From Fibrobacterota bacterium (lineage in GTDB: Bacteria; Fibrobacterota; Chitinivibrionia; Chitinivibrionales; FEN-1185): a DNA stretch of 64,000 bases. Position 1 is the first letter of the stretch. The number at the start of each line of letters is the position of its first letter. Under the pieces are notes generated by a model. The model was not told where the DNA came from, did not search any database, and was given only the letters and a program-made list of their open reading frames with translations. Positions 1 through 6,849 of the stretch are shown here, piece by piece. The stretch covers positions 119,393-183,392 of the forward strand of contig PLWQ01000018.1 in the NCBI GenBank assembly GCA_003165595.1, read 5' to 3'. Both the position numbers and the translations under genes were made by a program.

Positions 1-41
1 AAACCTGTAGTGCTGTATGCGGTCGTTGTCGTGGCGCGGCG
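1..41. repeat. Partial copy of dispersed repeat A at the window edge
   Basis: Bases 4-34 match the core of a repeat seen again at about 26.0 kb and 43.56 kb: a CCTGTAGTG block followed by a TTGTATGCAGTCGT-like block with a few substitutions. The left part of the element lies outside the window. It ends some 50 bases before the first gene. Confidence 0.6.
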
Positions 42-96
42 GAGTACTTTAATGCACCCGCCCCTCCATATTTCCTGAACGCCGAAAGAATTGAAG

Positions 97-813
97 ATGC
101 ATGTTTCGAAAGTCCTCTTGTGCCACGAAAAGTATCCGGTAAGAGACTGCTATCCCTTCAACCTTTCTATTTTCAACAGCACGCGGTTTGTAAACTTCAC
201 ATCGCCGGTTACCTTTTTCGTGGGCGAGAATGCCACGGGGAAATCGACCCTCCTGCAGGCAATATCAAAACGGTGCGGCATTTACATTTGGGGCGAAGAC
301 TCGGGCCGACAGCGGAGCGAATACAATTTGTACGAGCGCGACTTCTACAAAGTAATCGACATTGAATGGACAAACGGCCGCGTGCCCGGATCATTTTTCG
401 GGGCCGATCTTTTCCGCAACTACGCCTCCATCGTTGACGAATGGGTAAAAATGGACCCGGGGCTGGCGGAATTTTTCGGGGGAAAATCGCTGGTGAGCCA
501 ATCGCACGGACAGTCGATCCTGTCGTTTTTCCGCGCGTGCTTCGGCGTACCCGGGCTGTATCTTCTTGACGAGCCGGAAACAGGGCTGTCGCCGTCGAGC
601 CAGCTCTCGCTGCTCTCGCTCTTGTCGCAGACGGCCGCCGCGGGTAACGCGCAGTTTATTATCGCCACGCATTCACCCATTCTCCTGTCTTTGCCGTCGG
701 CGGTTCTTCTCAGTTTCGATTCGCCTGCAATCGAGGCAATCTCTTATGCCGAAAGCAGCCACTACCGGTTGTACCGGGAGTTTTTCGACCGCCAGCGGGA
801 AACCGCCCGATGA
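97..813 (+). CDS. AAA/ABC-type ATPase of the COG3910 family
   Basis: A soluble ATPase of about 238 residues that looks like the stand-alone predicted ATPases of COG3910. Visible elements are a Walker A (GENATGKST) near residue 45, an ABC-signature-like SHGQS, a Walker B with catalytic Glu (GLYLLDEPETGLSP) and an H-loop (IIATHSPILL). A TTG at 91 is in frame, but ATG at 97 is the more usual start. Neither has a strong ribosome-binding site. The stop codon overlaps the start of the deaminase gene, so the two are probably translationally coupled. Family members have no firmly established substrate; DNA- or RNA-associated roles are only presumed. Confidence 0.85.
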   Translation: MHVSKVLLCHEKYPVRDCYPFNLSIFNSTRFVNFTSPVTFFVGENATGKSTLLQAISKRCGIYIWGEDSGRQRSEYNLYERDFYKVIDIEWTNGRVPGSFFGADLFRNYASIVDEWVKMDPGLAEFFGGKSLVSQSHGQSILSFFRACFGVPGLYLLDEPETGLSPSSQLSLLSLLSQTAAAGNAQFIIATHSPILLSLPSAVLLSFDSPAIEAISYAESSHYRLYREFFDRQRETAR

Positions 814-1370
814 TAACCTCGCTGCGATTAAAACTGCCGACATGGGTTCCCGCCGAAATCCAGCGGGCCCGCACCTGCGACACCGACACAAAGAAAATCA
901 GCCTTGCGGTGCGGTTATCCGCGAAGAATGTTGGGGAAAAGTCGGGCGGTCCGTTCGGCGCGGCCGTCTTTGCACGCGGGGGAGAACTCGTTTCGGCGGG
1001 AGTCAATTGCGTAGTTGGGCAACATTGTTTTGCCGCGCATGCCGAAGTGATGGCGCTGATGCTTGCCCAGCGCAGGCTGCGCGTGAGCAGGCTGTGCGAT
1101 GCGCCGGGGGCGCCCTATGTCCTCGCGTCGTCGGCGCAGCCCTGTGCGATGTGCGTGGGCGCGCTGGCGTGGTCGGGGATTTCAACGCTGCTCTTCGGTG
1201 CACGCCGCCGGGATGTGCAGGCGCTTGCCGGATTCGATGAAGGACCGGTCGCCGCCGACTGGGAAAGCGAACTTGCAGAGCGCGGCATACACGTGCGAGG
1301 CGGCATTCTGCGGCAACGGGCGGCGGCTGTGCTCCGGGAGTATGCCGCGTCCGGAGGAATTCTTTACTAG
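810..1370 (+). CDS. Zinc-dependent nucleoside/base deaminase (CDA superfamily)
   Basis: A 186-residue cytidine-deaminase-fold protein. The zinc and proton-shuttle signature HAEV sits near residue 76 and the second zinc motif PCAMCVGA near residue 110, the arrangement found in guanine deaminase, tRNA adenosine deaminase (TadA) and related enzymes. The deaminated base cannot be fixed from these motifs. The sequence after the second motif (SGISTLLFGA) follows the guanine deaminase/TadA pattern more than the CMP deaminase one. The start overlaps the upstream ATPase stop by four bases (ATGA), so the pair forms an operon, and a GC-rich hairpin follows the stop. Confidence 0.85.
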   Translation: MITSLRLKLPTWVPAEIQRARTCDTDTKKISLAVRLSAKNVGEKSGGPFGAAVFARGGELVSAGVNCVVGQHCFAAHAEVMALMLAQRRLRVSRLCDAPGAPYVLASSAQPCAMCVGALAWSGISTLLFGARRRDVQALAGFDEGPVAADWESELAERGIHVRGGILRQRAAAVLREYAASGGILY

Positions 1371-1385
1371 AGGACAGGCGTTGCG

Positions 1386-1410
1386 GGCCCCGCCGCCACG
1401 CGGCGGGGCC
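1386..1410 (+). terminator. GC-rich hairpin after the deaminase gene
   Basis: A perfect 11-bp stem (GGCCCCGCCGC against GCGGCGGGGCC) with a three-base loop lies 16 bases past the stop. The downstream tract is pyrimidine-rich (CCCCTTTCTC), not a clean U-run, so termination efficiency is uncertain. Confidence 0.55.
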
Positions 1411-1455
1411 ATTCGCCCCTTTCTCAAAAAGAATTGGTTTTGTCACGGCGTTCTG

Positions 1456-1483
1456 TTTACATTGGCTCCGCGGATTTTATATT
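1456..1483 (+). promoter_or_regulatory. Sigma-70-like promoter for the 44-residue basic protein
   Basis: TTTACA at 1456-1461 and TATATT at 1478-1483 are separated by 16 bases. It lies just after the upstream hairpin and about 60 bases before the small gene, so the small gene is likely transcribed on its own. Confidence 0.5.
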
Positions 1484-1498
1484 TATGGCAAGTCGAAT

Positions 1499-1519
1499 GG
1501 CGCCGCAACAAGCGGCGCC
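1499..1519 (+). promoter_or_regulatory. Hairpin in the leader of the small gene
   Basis: GGCGCCGC and GCGGCGCC form a perfect 8-bp stem around a five-base loop. It starts about 10-15 bases after the predicted transcription start and ends about 11 bases before the Shine-Dalgarno sequence. It could stabilise the short transcript or act in translation control. Confidence 0.4.
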
Positions 1520-1542
1520 CTCATCCATCAAAAAAAGGAGTG

Positions 1543-1677
1543 ATGTGTATGTCTCACAGCAGAGATGTGAAGAAGGATGTCAGGAAACAGCCGGCAAAGT
1601 CGCTCAAGGAAAAACGGCTGGAAAAACAGGCGAAAAAGGCATCGAAGTCCGGCGGCGCTCCCAGCATGGGCATCTGA
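1543..1677 (+). CDS. Very small lysine-rich protein (44 residues)
   Basis: A short frame with a strong AAAAAAGGAG ribosome-binding site, its own promoter and a leader hairpin. Starts at 1543 and 1549 are both possible; 1549 leaves 42 residues and has the better spacing. The product is extremely basic in the middle (repeated KK/EK pairs between residues 8 and 37) and ends in a Gly/Ser/Pro tail. It has no signal peptide or membrane segment. A nucleic-acid or ribosome-associated role would fit the charge, but I recognise no named family. The dedicated regulatory signals are the main reason to treat it as real. Confidence 0.6.
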   Translation: MCMSHSRDVKKDVRKQPAKSLKEKRLEKQAKKASKSGGAPSMGI

Positions 1678-1790
1678 TCCGCGCATTCAGCACATCATTT
1701 TGTGCAGCGTGAACGAGCACATGCGCAAAGCCTATGGCGTTTCTCGAAAAGAGACCAGCCCTTTGGGCGTGGTGCACAACGTTACGCTAA

Positions 1791-1858
1791 AGCACTTACG
1801 TGCTTTTCTTTGATTTCGGGGTTGTACCCCTCATCAAAGCCACGGCCTATGGCCGTGG
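1791..1858 (+). terminator. Cluster of three hairpins, probable terminator region
   Basis: Three successive inverted repeats occur: AGCAC/GTGCT followed by TTTTCTTT (1791-1804), GGGG/CCCC (1818-1830) and CCACGGCC/GGCCGTGG with a TAT loop (1840-1858), followed by TTCTTT. The first and third resemble intrinsic terminators after the small gene. The third also resembles a REP-type palindrome. Confidence 0.45.
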
Positions 1859-1947
1859 TTCTTTACCCATACCGGCGTGGCGCGTCCGCGTCCATGCCGG
1901 TATGTTGGAAATTCTCCCACCAGTGCACCGCAGAGCCGGAACAATCC

Positions 1948-2475
1948 GTGAAAACCGTTGAGCTCGTTACCGACCGGGACATTTACACAAGGATAATCCT
2001 GGAAGAAATACCCCGTGCGGGGAGTTTCGTGTGGATAGGAACGAGCGACCTGAAGGATCTGTATGTGGCCGTCCGGCGCCGCATGGCCCCGTTCCTCGAG
2101 GAACTTTCCGATTTGGTGCAAAGGGGCGTCGCTATCCGGCTCATCCACGCCAAAGAGCCCGGCCCGGCCTTCCGCCGCGACTTCGACCGTTACCCGTCGC
2201 TTATTGACGGAATGGAACGCATCCTGTGCCCCCGCGTGCATTTCAAGTGCGTGGTTGTTGACGGACGCTTTGCCTACATGGGGAGCGCTAATCTTACGGG
2301 CGCGGGCATGGGCGCAAAGAACGAACGGCGCCGCAACTTCGAAATGGGAATCGCCACCACCGACGCGGACATCGTTCGGGGGATCATGGACGAATTCGAC
2401 GGCGTGTGGATGGGGGAGCACTGCGGTGCGTGCGACCGAAAGGAATTCTGCGCCGATTACCGCGACCTTGCCTGA
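1948..2475 (+). CDS. PLD-like protein with one HKD motif
   Basis: About 175 residues with one phospholipase-D-type active-site motif, HFKCVVVDGRFAYMGSANLT. This is H-x-K-x4-D followed by the GSAN strand, near residues 95-113. Single-HKD members (the Nuc type) act as dimers on phosphodiester bonds in nucleic acids or lipids. No signal peptide is evident from the GTG start at 1948, which suggests a cytosolic role. The frame is open further upstream (ATG at 1849 and 1894), but that part crosses the hairpin cluster and does not look coding. The C-terminus carries a CxxCxxxxxC cluster (CGACDRKEFC) that could bind metal. Confidence 0.7.
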   Translation: MKTVELVTDRDIYTRIILEEIPRAGSFVWIGTSDLKDLYVAVRRRMAPFLEELSDLVQRGVAIRLIHAKEPGPAFRRDFDRYPSLIDGMERILCPRVHFKCVVVDGRFAYMGSANLTGAGMGAKNERRRNFEMGIATTDADIVRGIMDEFDGVWMGEHCGACDRKEFCADYRDLA

Positions 2476-2567
2476 ACCGGCCGTCCGGCGCGGAAAACCC
2501 GCTGTGCGGCAGGCATGCGCCCGGGCGGGGGTCTCGCCCGTAAACTATATTAGTCCGCGGAACTCCC

Positions 2568-3098
2568 ATGAACAAGGCCGCCCTCATCGTGACGCTGTCC
2601 CTGCTCTGCGCGGCGCCCGCCCATGCAACCGACTATTTCGAGACGGCGGGCGATATCGGCCAGTACGCTGTGCCCGCCGCGGCGCTTGGAATTGCATTAT
2701 GGCAAAAGGACTGGACCGGCTGCTTCCAGTTCGCCGCTTCATATGCGGCAACGCTTGCCGTTTCGTATGGTCTCAAGTACACGGTGAAGGAAACTCGGCC
2801 CAACGGCCTCGACGACCGGTCGTTCCCGTCGGGGCACACGTCGTCGGCGTTTTGCGGCGCGGCGTTTCTCGACATCCGGTATGGCCCGGCCTATGGAATC
2901 CCGGCCTACGGCGCCGCATCTCTCGTGGGCTGGAGCCGCATCGAATCGAACATGCATTATCCCCTCGATGTGGTTGCGGGAGCCGTCATCGGCATTGCGG
3001 GCAATCTCGTATTCACGCGCGCCAAAGTAAAGAACGTCAAGGTGGTACCTGTCGCGGACCACGGCTCCTACGGTGCCGTGGTCGTCTATCAGTGGTAA
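2568..3098 (+). CDS. Secreted or membrane-attached PAP2-family phosphatase
   Basis: A 176-residue type-2 phosphatidic acid phosphatase with a Sec-type signal sequence (residues 1-20, ending APAHA). The three family motifs are intact: KYTVKETRP, SFPSGHTSSAF, and SRIESNMHYPLDV with the catalytic His and Asp. Such enzymes remove phosphate from lipid phosphates, undecaprenyl pyrophosphate or similar substrates on the outer face of the inner membrane. It is shorter and less hydrophobic than typical six-helix PAP2 proteins. The next gene follows after 15 bases, so co-transcription with the regulator is likely. Confidence 0.85.
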   Translation: MNKAALIVTLSLLCAAPAHATDYFETAGDIGQYAVPAAALGIALWQKDWTGCFQFAASYAATLAVSYGLKYTVKETRPNGLDDRSFPSGHTSSAFCGAAFLDIRYGPAYGIPAYGAASLVGWSRIESNMHYPLDVVAGAVIGIAGNLVFTRAKVKNVKVVPVADHGSYGAVVVYQW

Positions 3099-3113
3099 AG
3101 GAAACTGGCTCCC

Positions 3114-4397
3114 GTGGATGCATTGCCCCTCATATCAACCAATAGCAGCCTGTTCAACCGTTTCAAACGGGTAGTGAACAGAAGAGAATCCGCCGATTTC
3201 AACAAAGCCGTTCTCATGGAGCCCTCCCGGGCCATCGATTTCCTCAACCTGGACATGCCCGAACTGGTATGCATTGATTTCTCGGACCAGCGGTTCGATG
3301 CCTTCGGCCTGCTCGACGGCATCATGGCCGACCCGTGGATTTTCCACGGCGGCATCGTTGCCCTGTGCAGCCGGTACGAAGAGTGTGCAAGACTGGAAAC
3401 GGTCAAGGGCGCCAACATCATCGTTGTGATAATGGAAGAGGACGTCGAAACGCAACTTCCAAAAATTCTCGATATCGTGCGGGCCAACAAACGCATCCTT
3501 TTTCAACGGGAACTGGGCATCGATCTGGTATGGAATATTTCCGGTTCATTCAAGATGGAAAATGATCCGCTCGAAGCAAGCTGCTATGCCAACCTGATAA
3601 GCAATTTCCTGTGCAACTCGAACAGAATAGACCAGAAAGAAAAGCCGATGCTCACCATGGCCATTTTCGAAATGCTCATCAATGCCATAGAGCACGGCAA
3701 CTGCGGCATCACCTACGAAGAGAAGAGCGACTGGCTCGACCGGGGAAAAATGATCCAGGACCTCATCCGGATCAAATGCGCAGAGCCTGCGGTTGCGGCA
3801 AAACGGGTGACATTCGAATACGGCATTTTCCCCGAATGCGCGCGGTTCTCCGTCGCCGACGAGGGGAGAGGATTCGACTGGCGTTCCTACCTGAATGGGC
3901 GGCGCGTTGCGGACGTTGCCGAGCTTCACGGCAGGGGAATTTCCATGGCGAAACGGTTGATCCGCAACATGCGGTACAACGAAACGGGCACCGTGGTGCA
4001 ATTCGAGATTCCATACCAAAAGGATGTGAGCGCGGCAACTCCCGCGCTCTTCAAATTCATAGGGTCGCGAAGCGTGAGGACGGGACAAGTGATCTTTCGT
4101 TACGGTGAGGCCGGCAATTTTATGTACTACATCGTTAAGGGCCAATACGACGTTATCGTAAACGGCCGCGTAATGTCGACCCTTTCGCCCGACGACGTCT
4201 TTATGGGCGAAATGTCGTTTCTGCTCAACAACCGTCGGAGCGCCACGGTAAAGGCGAAAACGGCCGGCACGCTCATTCCTATTTCGAAAGAAGATTTCGT
4301 GGAAGCCATCAAACGCAAGCCCCACTATGCGTTGTTTTTGTCCCGCCTTCTTGCCCAGCGGATCCAGCGGCTCAATCAGCGGGCGTTCGGGGCGTAG
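3114..4397 (+). CDS. Receiver-like / RsbW-type HATPase / cNMP-binding regulator
   Basis: A 427-residue soluble protein with three recognisable parts. Residues 1-125 look like a degenerate receiver. Residues 150-300 hold a GHKL ATPase of the anti-sigma (RsbW) type, with N-box FEMLINAIEHGN, G1 box VADEGRGFDW and G2 box HGRGISMAKRL. Residues 315-420 are a cyclic-nucleotide-binding (CRP-like) domain (GQVIFRYGEAGNFMYYIVKG ... GEMSFLLNNRRSATVKAKT). No histidine phosphoacceptor domain is seen, so it may be a serine kinase or anti-sigma factor gated by a small ligand. Start is GTG with AAAGGA upstream. The stop is one base before the arfB start. Confidence 0.8.
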   Translation: MDALPLISTNSSLFNRFKRVVNRRESADFNKAVLMEPSRAIDFLNLDMPELVCIDFSDQRFDAFGLLDGIMADPWIFHGGIVALCSRYEECARLETVKGANIIVVIMEEDVETQLPKILDIVRANKRILFQRELGIDLVWNISGSFKMENDPLEASCYANLISNFLCNSNRIDQKEKPMLTMAIFEMLINAIEHGNCGITYEEKSDWLDRGKMIQDLIRIKCAEPAVAAKRVTFEYGIFPECARFSVADEGRGFDWRSYLNGRRVADVAELHGRGISMAKRLIRNMRYNETGTVVQFEIPYQKDVSAATPALFKFIGSRSVRTGQVIFRYGEAGNFMYYIVKGQYDVIVNGRVMSTLSPDDVFMGEMSFLLNNRRSATVKAKTAGTLIPISKEDFVEAIKRKPHYALFLSRLLAQRIQRLNQRAFGA

Positions 4398-4398
4398 C

Positions 4399-4821
4399 AT
4401 GATCGCCGTTGCGCCAGGGTGCAGTCTGGACGAAGGGGAACTGTCGTTCTCGTTTGTACGGTCCGGCGGGCCGGGCGGGCAAAACGTCAACAAGGTTTCC
4501 ACCGCGGCGCAGCTGCGGTTCGACGCCGCGAAGTCGCCGTCGCTTTCGGACCCGGTGCGCAGGCGGTTGCTCGCGCTCGCCGGGGCGCGCGCGACGATGG
4601 ACGGCGTCATCATCATCTCCGCAAGCCGGTTCCGGACCCAGGAGCGGAACCGGGCCGACGCGATCGAGCGGCTGGTTATGCTTATCCATAAAGCGCTTGC
4701 GGAGCCCAGGAAACGCAGGCCTACACGCCCGACACACGGTTCAAGAGTTCGCCGCGTTCAAAGCAAACGGCTGCAAGGAGAAAAGAAACGCGCAAGGCGG
4801 GGGATGAGTGATTTTGATTAG
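4399..4821 (+). CDS. arfB: ArfB/YaeJ-type ribosome rescue factor
   Basis: A 140-residue class-I-release-factor-like protein. The catalytic GGQ motif sits in RSGGPGGQNVNKVST near residues 20-34, and it ends in a long basic C-terminal tail that in ArfB enters the mRNA channel of stalled ribosomes. The codon-recognition domain of full release factors is absent, as expected for peptidyl-tRNA hydrolases that rescue non-stop complexes. The ATG start at 4399 is just after the upstream stop, so it is the last gene of the unit beginning with the PAP2 gene. The length agrees with the family. Confidence 0.9.
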   Translation: MIAVAPGCSLDEGELSFSFVRSGGPGGQNVNKVSTAAQLRFDAAKSPSLSDPVRRRLLALAGARATMDGVIIISASRFRTQERNRADAIERLVMLIHKALAEPRKRRPTRPTHGSRVRRVQSKRLQGEKKRARRGMSDFD

Positions 4822-4910
4822 CGCAAGGTTTTGTCGCAGGTGCAGGCGACTCCGGACGCCAGATTGTTTTTTTTGTCATCGGAAGGCCCGTGTGTAGGCG
4901 ACCAGAAACA

Positions 4911-4932
4911 GGGGCACAAAATTTTGTGCCCC
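4911..4932. repeat. Perfect 22-base palindrome
   Basis: GGGGCACAAAA and its exact reverse complement abut with no loop. It lies in the 257-base gap before the aminotransferase gene. It resembles REP-like palindromes often scattered between bacterial genes and may also terminate the arfB transcript. Confidence 0.5.
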
Positions 4933-5008
4933 TACTTCGCGCAAGGTGACGCCATTGCAACGGATTGACTTCCCCGCACGCAATCACGTAAGTTCTATCC
5001 TTGGAAAA

Positions 5009-5030
5009 GGTCGCCTGTTTGAGGGCGACC
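5009..5030. other. Short hairpin upstream of the aminotransferase
   Basis: GGTCGCC and GGCGACC form a 7-bp stem around an 8-base loop, 49 bases before the aminotransferase start. It may lie in the leader. No riboswitch class is recognised. Confidence 0.3.
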
Positions 5031-5078
5031 GACGTGGCTCGGCAGGCATCAACGCGTTTGTAAAGAAGGGAACTCGGT

Positions 5079-6263
5079 ATGGCGATTGCAAAAAACATTA
5101 AAGACTCAATGGAAAATTCCTCGTTCATCCGCAAAATGTTCGAACTCGGGGCGCAGCTCAAGAAACAGCACGGTGAACAGAACGTCTGCGATTTTACGCT
5201 TGGGAATCCGGACCTCGAACCTCCGGCAAAGTTTCAGGAAACCCTTAAAGACATTGTGAGCGAGAAGATTCCCCTCAAACACGGCTACATGGCCAACGCC
5301 GGTTTTCCGGAAACGCGCAGGAGCGTTGCCGCTTATGTGTCGAAGGAGCAGGGGGTGCCGACCGCCGAAAAGAGCATCATCATGACCTGCGGCGCGGGCG
5401 GCGGACTCAACGTGGTGCTCAAGACCATCCTCAATCCGGGCGACACGATCGTCGTTAATGTGCCGTATTTCGTGGAATACAACTTCTACATTCGCAACCA
5501 CGGCGGCGAAATGGTGCTTGCGGCCACCCGTGACGATTTCGATCTGGACATCGACGCCATCGAGAAGGCAATTGACAAAAGAACGGCCGGCGTTCTCATT
5601 AATTCACCGAACAACCCCACCGGCAAGGTATATCCGGAACAGACGATACGCGACCTGGGCCGGATGCTCCAGCGCAAGAGCGCGGAAACGGGCCGGGCAA
5701 TTTACCTGATAAGCGACGAGCCGTACCGGAAAATCGTGTACGACGGACTCGTCGTTCCGCCGCTCTTTGCCAATTACGCAAACAGCATCGTGGTGAATTC
5801 GTACTCCAAGGACCTGTCGATTCCCGGCGAGCGGCTGGGCTACATCGCCGTGCATCCGGCGGCCGGGGATTTCGACAATCTCGTTGACGGCATGATCCTG
5901 TGCAACCGCATTCTTGGATTTGTCAACGCACCCGCGCTGATGCAGCGCGTGGTGGCGAAGATCCAGGGAGTGAGCGTTGACGCGGAATTGTACAGGCGCC
6001 GGCGCGACCTGCTGTGCTCGAACCTGGCAAGGCTTGGCTACGACTTCACGCCGCCGGGAGGCACTTTCTATCTGTTTCCCAGGGCGCCCGGCGGAAATGA
6101 CGTCGAATTTGTGAAAGTCCTCCAGGAAAAGCTCGTGCTTGTTGTGCCCGGCACCGGGTTCGGCGCACCGGGATATTTCCGGATCGTGTTCTGCGTGAGC
6201 GAGGAGACGATTAAGCGGTCGTTCGCGGGATTTGAGTATGCGATCAAAAAGTTGAAAAGTTGA
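5079..6263 (+). CDS. PLP-dependent class I/II aminotransferase (aspartate aminotransferase-like)
   Basis: A 394-residue fold-type-I aminotransferase, cytosolic. Seen are the NSPNNPTGKVY cofactor/substrate loop, the ISDEPYRKIVYDG segment with the Asp that contacts the pyridine nitrogen, and the SYSKDLSIPGERLGY segment with the Schiff-base lysine. A substrate arginine is plausible in the C-terminal FRIVFC segment. The exact amino donor cannot be assigned; aspartate, alanine and aromatic specificities share this scaffold. Start is ATG at 5079 with GAAGGG upstream. The last codons (KKLKS) lie within an AAAGTTGA-type repeat, so the C-terminus appears remodelled by a repeat element. Confidence 0.88.
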   Translation: MAIAKNIKDSMENSSFIRKMFELGAQLKKQHGEQNVCDFTLGNPDLEPPAKFQETLKDIVSEKIPLKHGYMANAGFPETRRSVAAYVSKEQGVPTAEKSIIMTCGAGGGLNVVLKTILNPGDTIVVNVPYFVEYNFYIRNHGGEMVLAATRDDFDLDIDAIEKAIDKRTAGVLINSPNNPTGKVYPEQTIRDLGRMLQRKSAETGRAIYLISDEPYRKIVYDGLVVPPLFANYANSIVVNSYSKDLSIPGERLGYIAVHPAAGDFDNLVDGMILCNRILGFVNAPALMQRVVAKIQGVSVDAELYRRRRDLLCSNLARLGYDFTPPGGTFYLFPRAPGGNDVEFVKVLQEKLVLVVPGTGFGAPGYFRIVFCVSEETIKRSFAGFEYAIKKLKS

Positions 6264-6289
6264 CAGTTGAATGTTTAAAGTTGACAGTG
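6243..6289. repeat. Degenerate AAAGTTGAAAGTT-type repeat at the aminotransferase stop
   Basis: Four degenerate copies of an (A)AAGTTGA unit span the stop codon at 6261-6263. The same kind of unit forms the arms of the four-helix-bundle cassette at 21.2-21.7 kb, and a variant forms an inverted repeat at 42.6 kb. Confidence 0.5.
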
Positions 6290-6350
6290 AGGCACAAGGG
6301 GCCGCCGTTTCGTTTCTGATTTGGTGGGTGAATCACCCAGCGAGCGCTAA

Positions 6351-6447
6351 CCCCGAAGCTTGCTTCGGGGTCAGCGAGCGATTACAAATATTTCTTCTTC
6401 CATAGGGATGGAAGGATTCCCCGCAGCTTGCTGCGGGGTCCTTCAAT
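6351..6447. repeat. Dispersed repeat C with two palindromes
   Basis: It contains the palindromes CCCCGAAGC/GCTTCGGGG (6351-6370) and CCCCGCAGC/GCTGCGGGG (6419-6438), linked by a TTTCTTCTTCC...GGGATGGAAG segment. The same order recurs at 26,041-26,123 with about 80% identity by eye. The rest of the gap 6290-6849 holds a GC-rich stretch without a convincing gene. Confidence 0.65.
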
Positions 6448-6632
6448 TGATTTCTGTCCGTTGGCTTCCGTCTTGTCAATTCCGTCAGGGTGCGAACAAG
6501 TCGGCAACAGTCTTCTGCCCGGCGTAAGGTGGACTGGAAGGTGCGCTGGAGCGCAGGGCTGCCTGACCCGGGCCGCCAGGCCTTAGGGCAGGCAGCACCG
6601 AGGCCAAGCGGCCGAGCCTGCAAGGAGACCGA

Positions 6633-6671
6633 CCCCGGCTTCTCAGGCCGGGGTAACGCCCAGTTTTTTTT
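6633..6671 (+). terminator. Terminator-like hairpin with T-run
   Basis: CCCCGGC...GCCGGGG forms a strong stem, followed after 10 bases by eight T residues. No gene clearly ends just upstream, so it may protect the ech operon from read-through or belong to the repeat-rich region. Confidence 0.4.
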
Positions 6672-6814
6672 GGCATTGTTCTAATAATTTGACCCCAGAT
6701 AATCCTTGCCTTAACTCCCGCCATATTCCATTTTAAATGTCTTTTTTAACACATCCGGCGACCTGATTTGAGCGTGGCGCTCCGGGGTTTGCCGCCTTCC
6801 CACTACAGAAGCTT

Positions 6815-6835
6815 GCAGCCATCCCGAATGGCTGC
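6815..6835 (+). promoter_or_regulatory. Leader hairpin before the ech operon
   Basis: GCAGCCAT and ATGGCTGC form a perfect 8-bp stem with a five-base loop. It ends 14 bases before the echA start, just upstream of the GAGGG ribosome-binding site, so it could limit or protect translation initiation. Confidence 0.4.
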
Positions 6836-6849
6836 CCGCGAGGGTGTTG

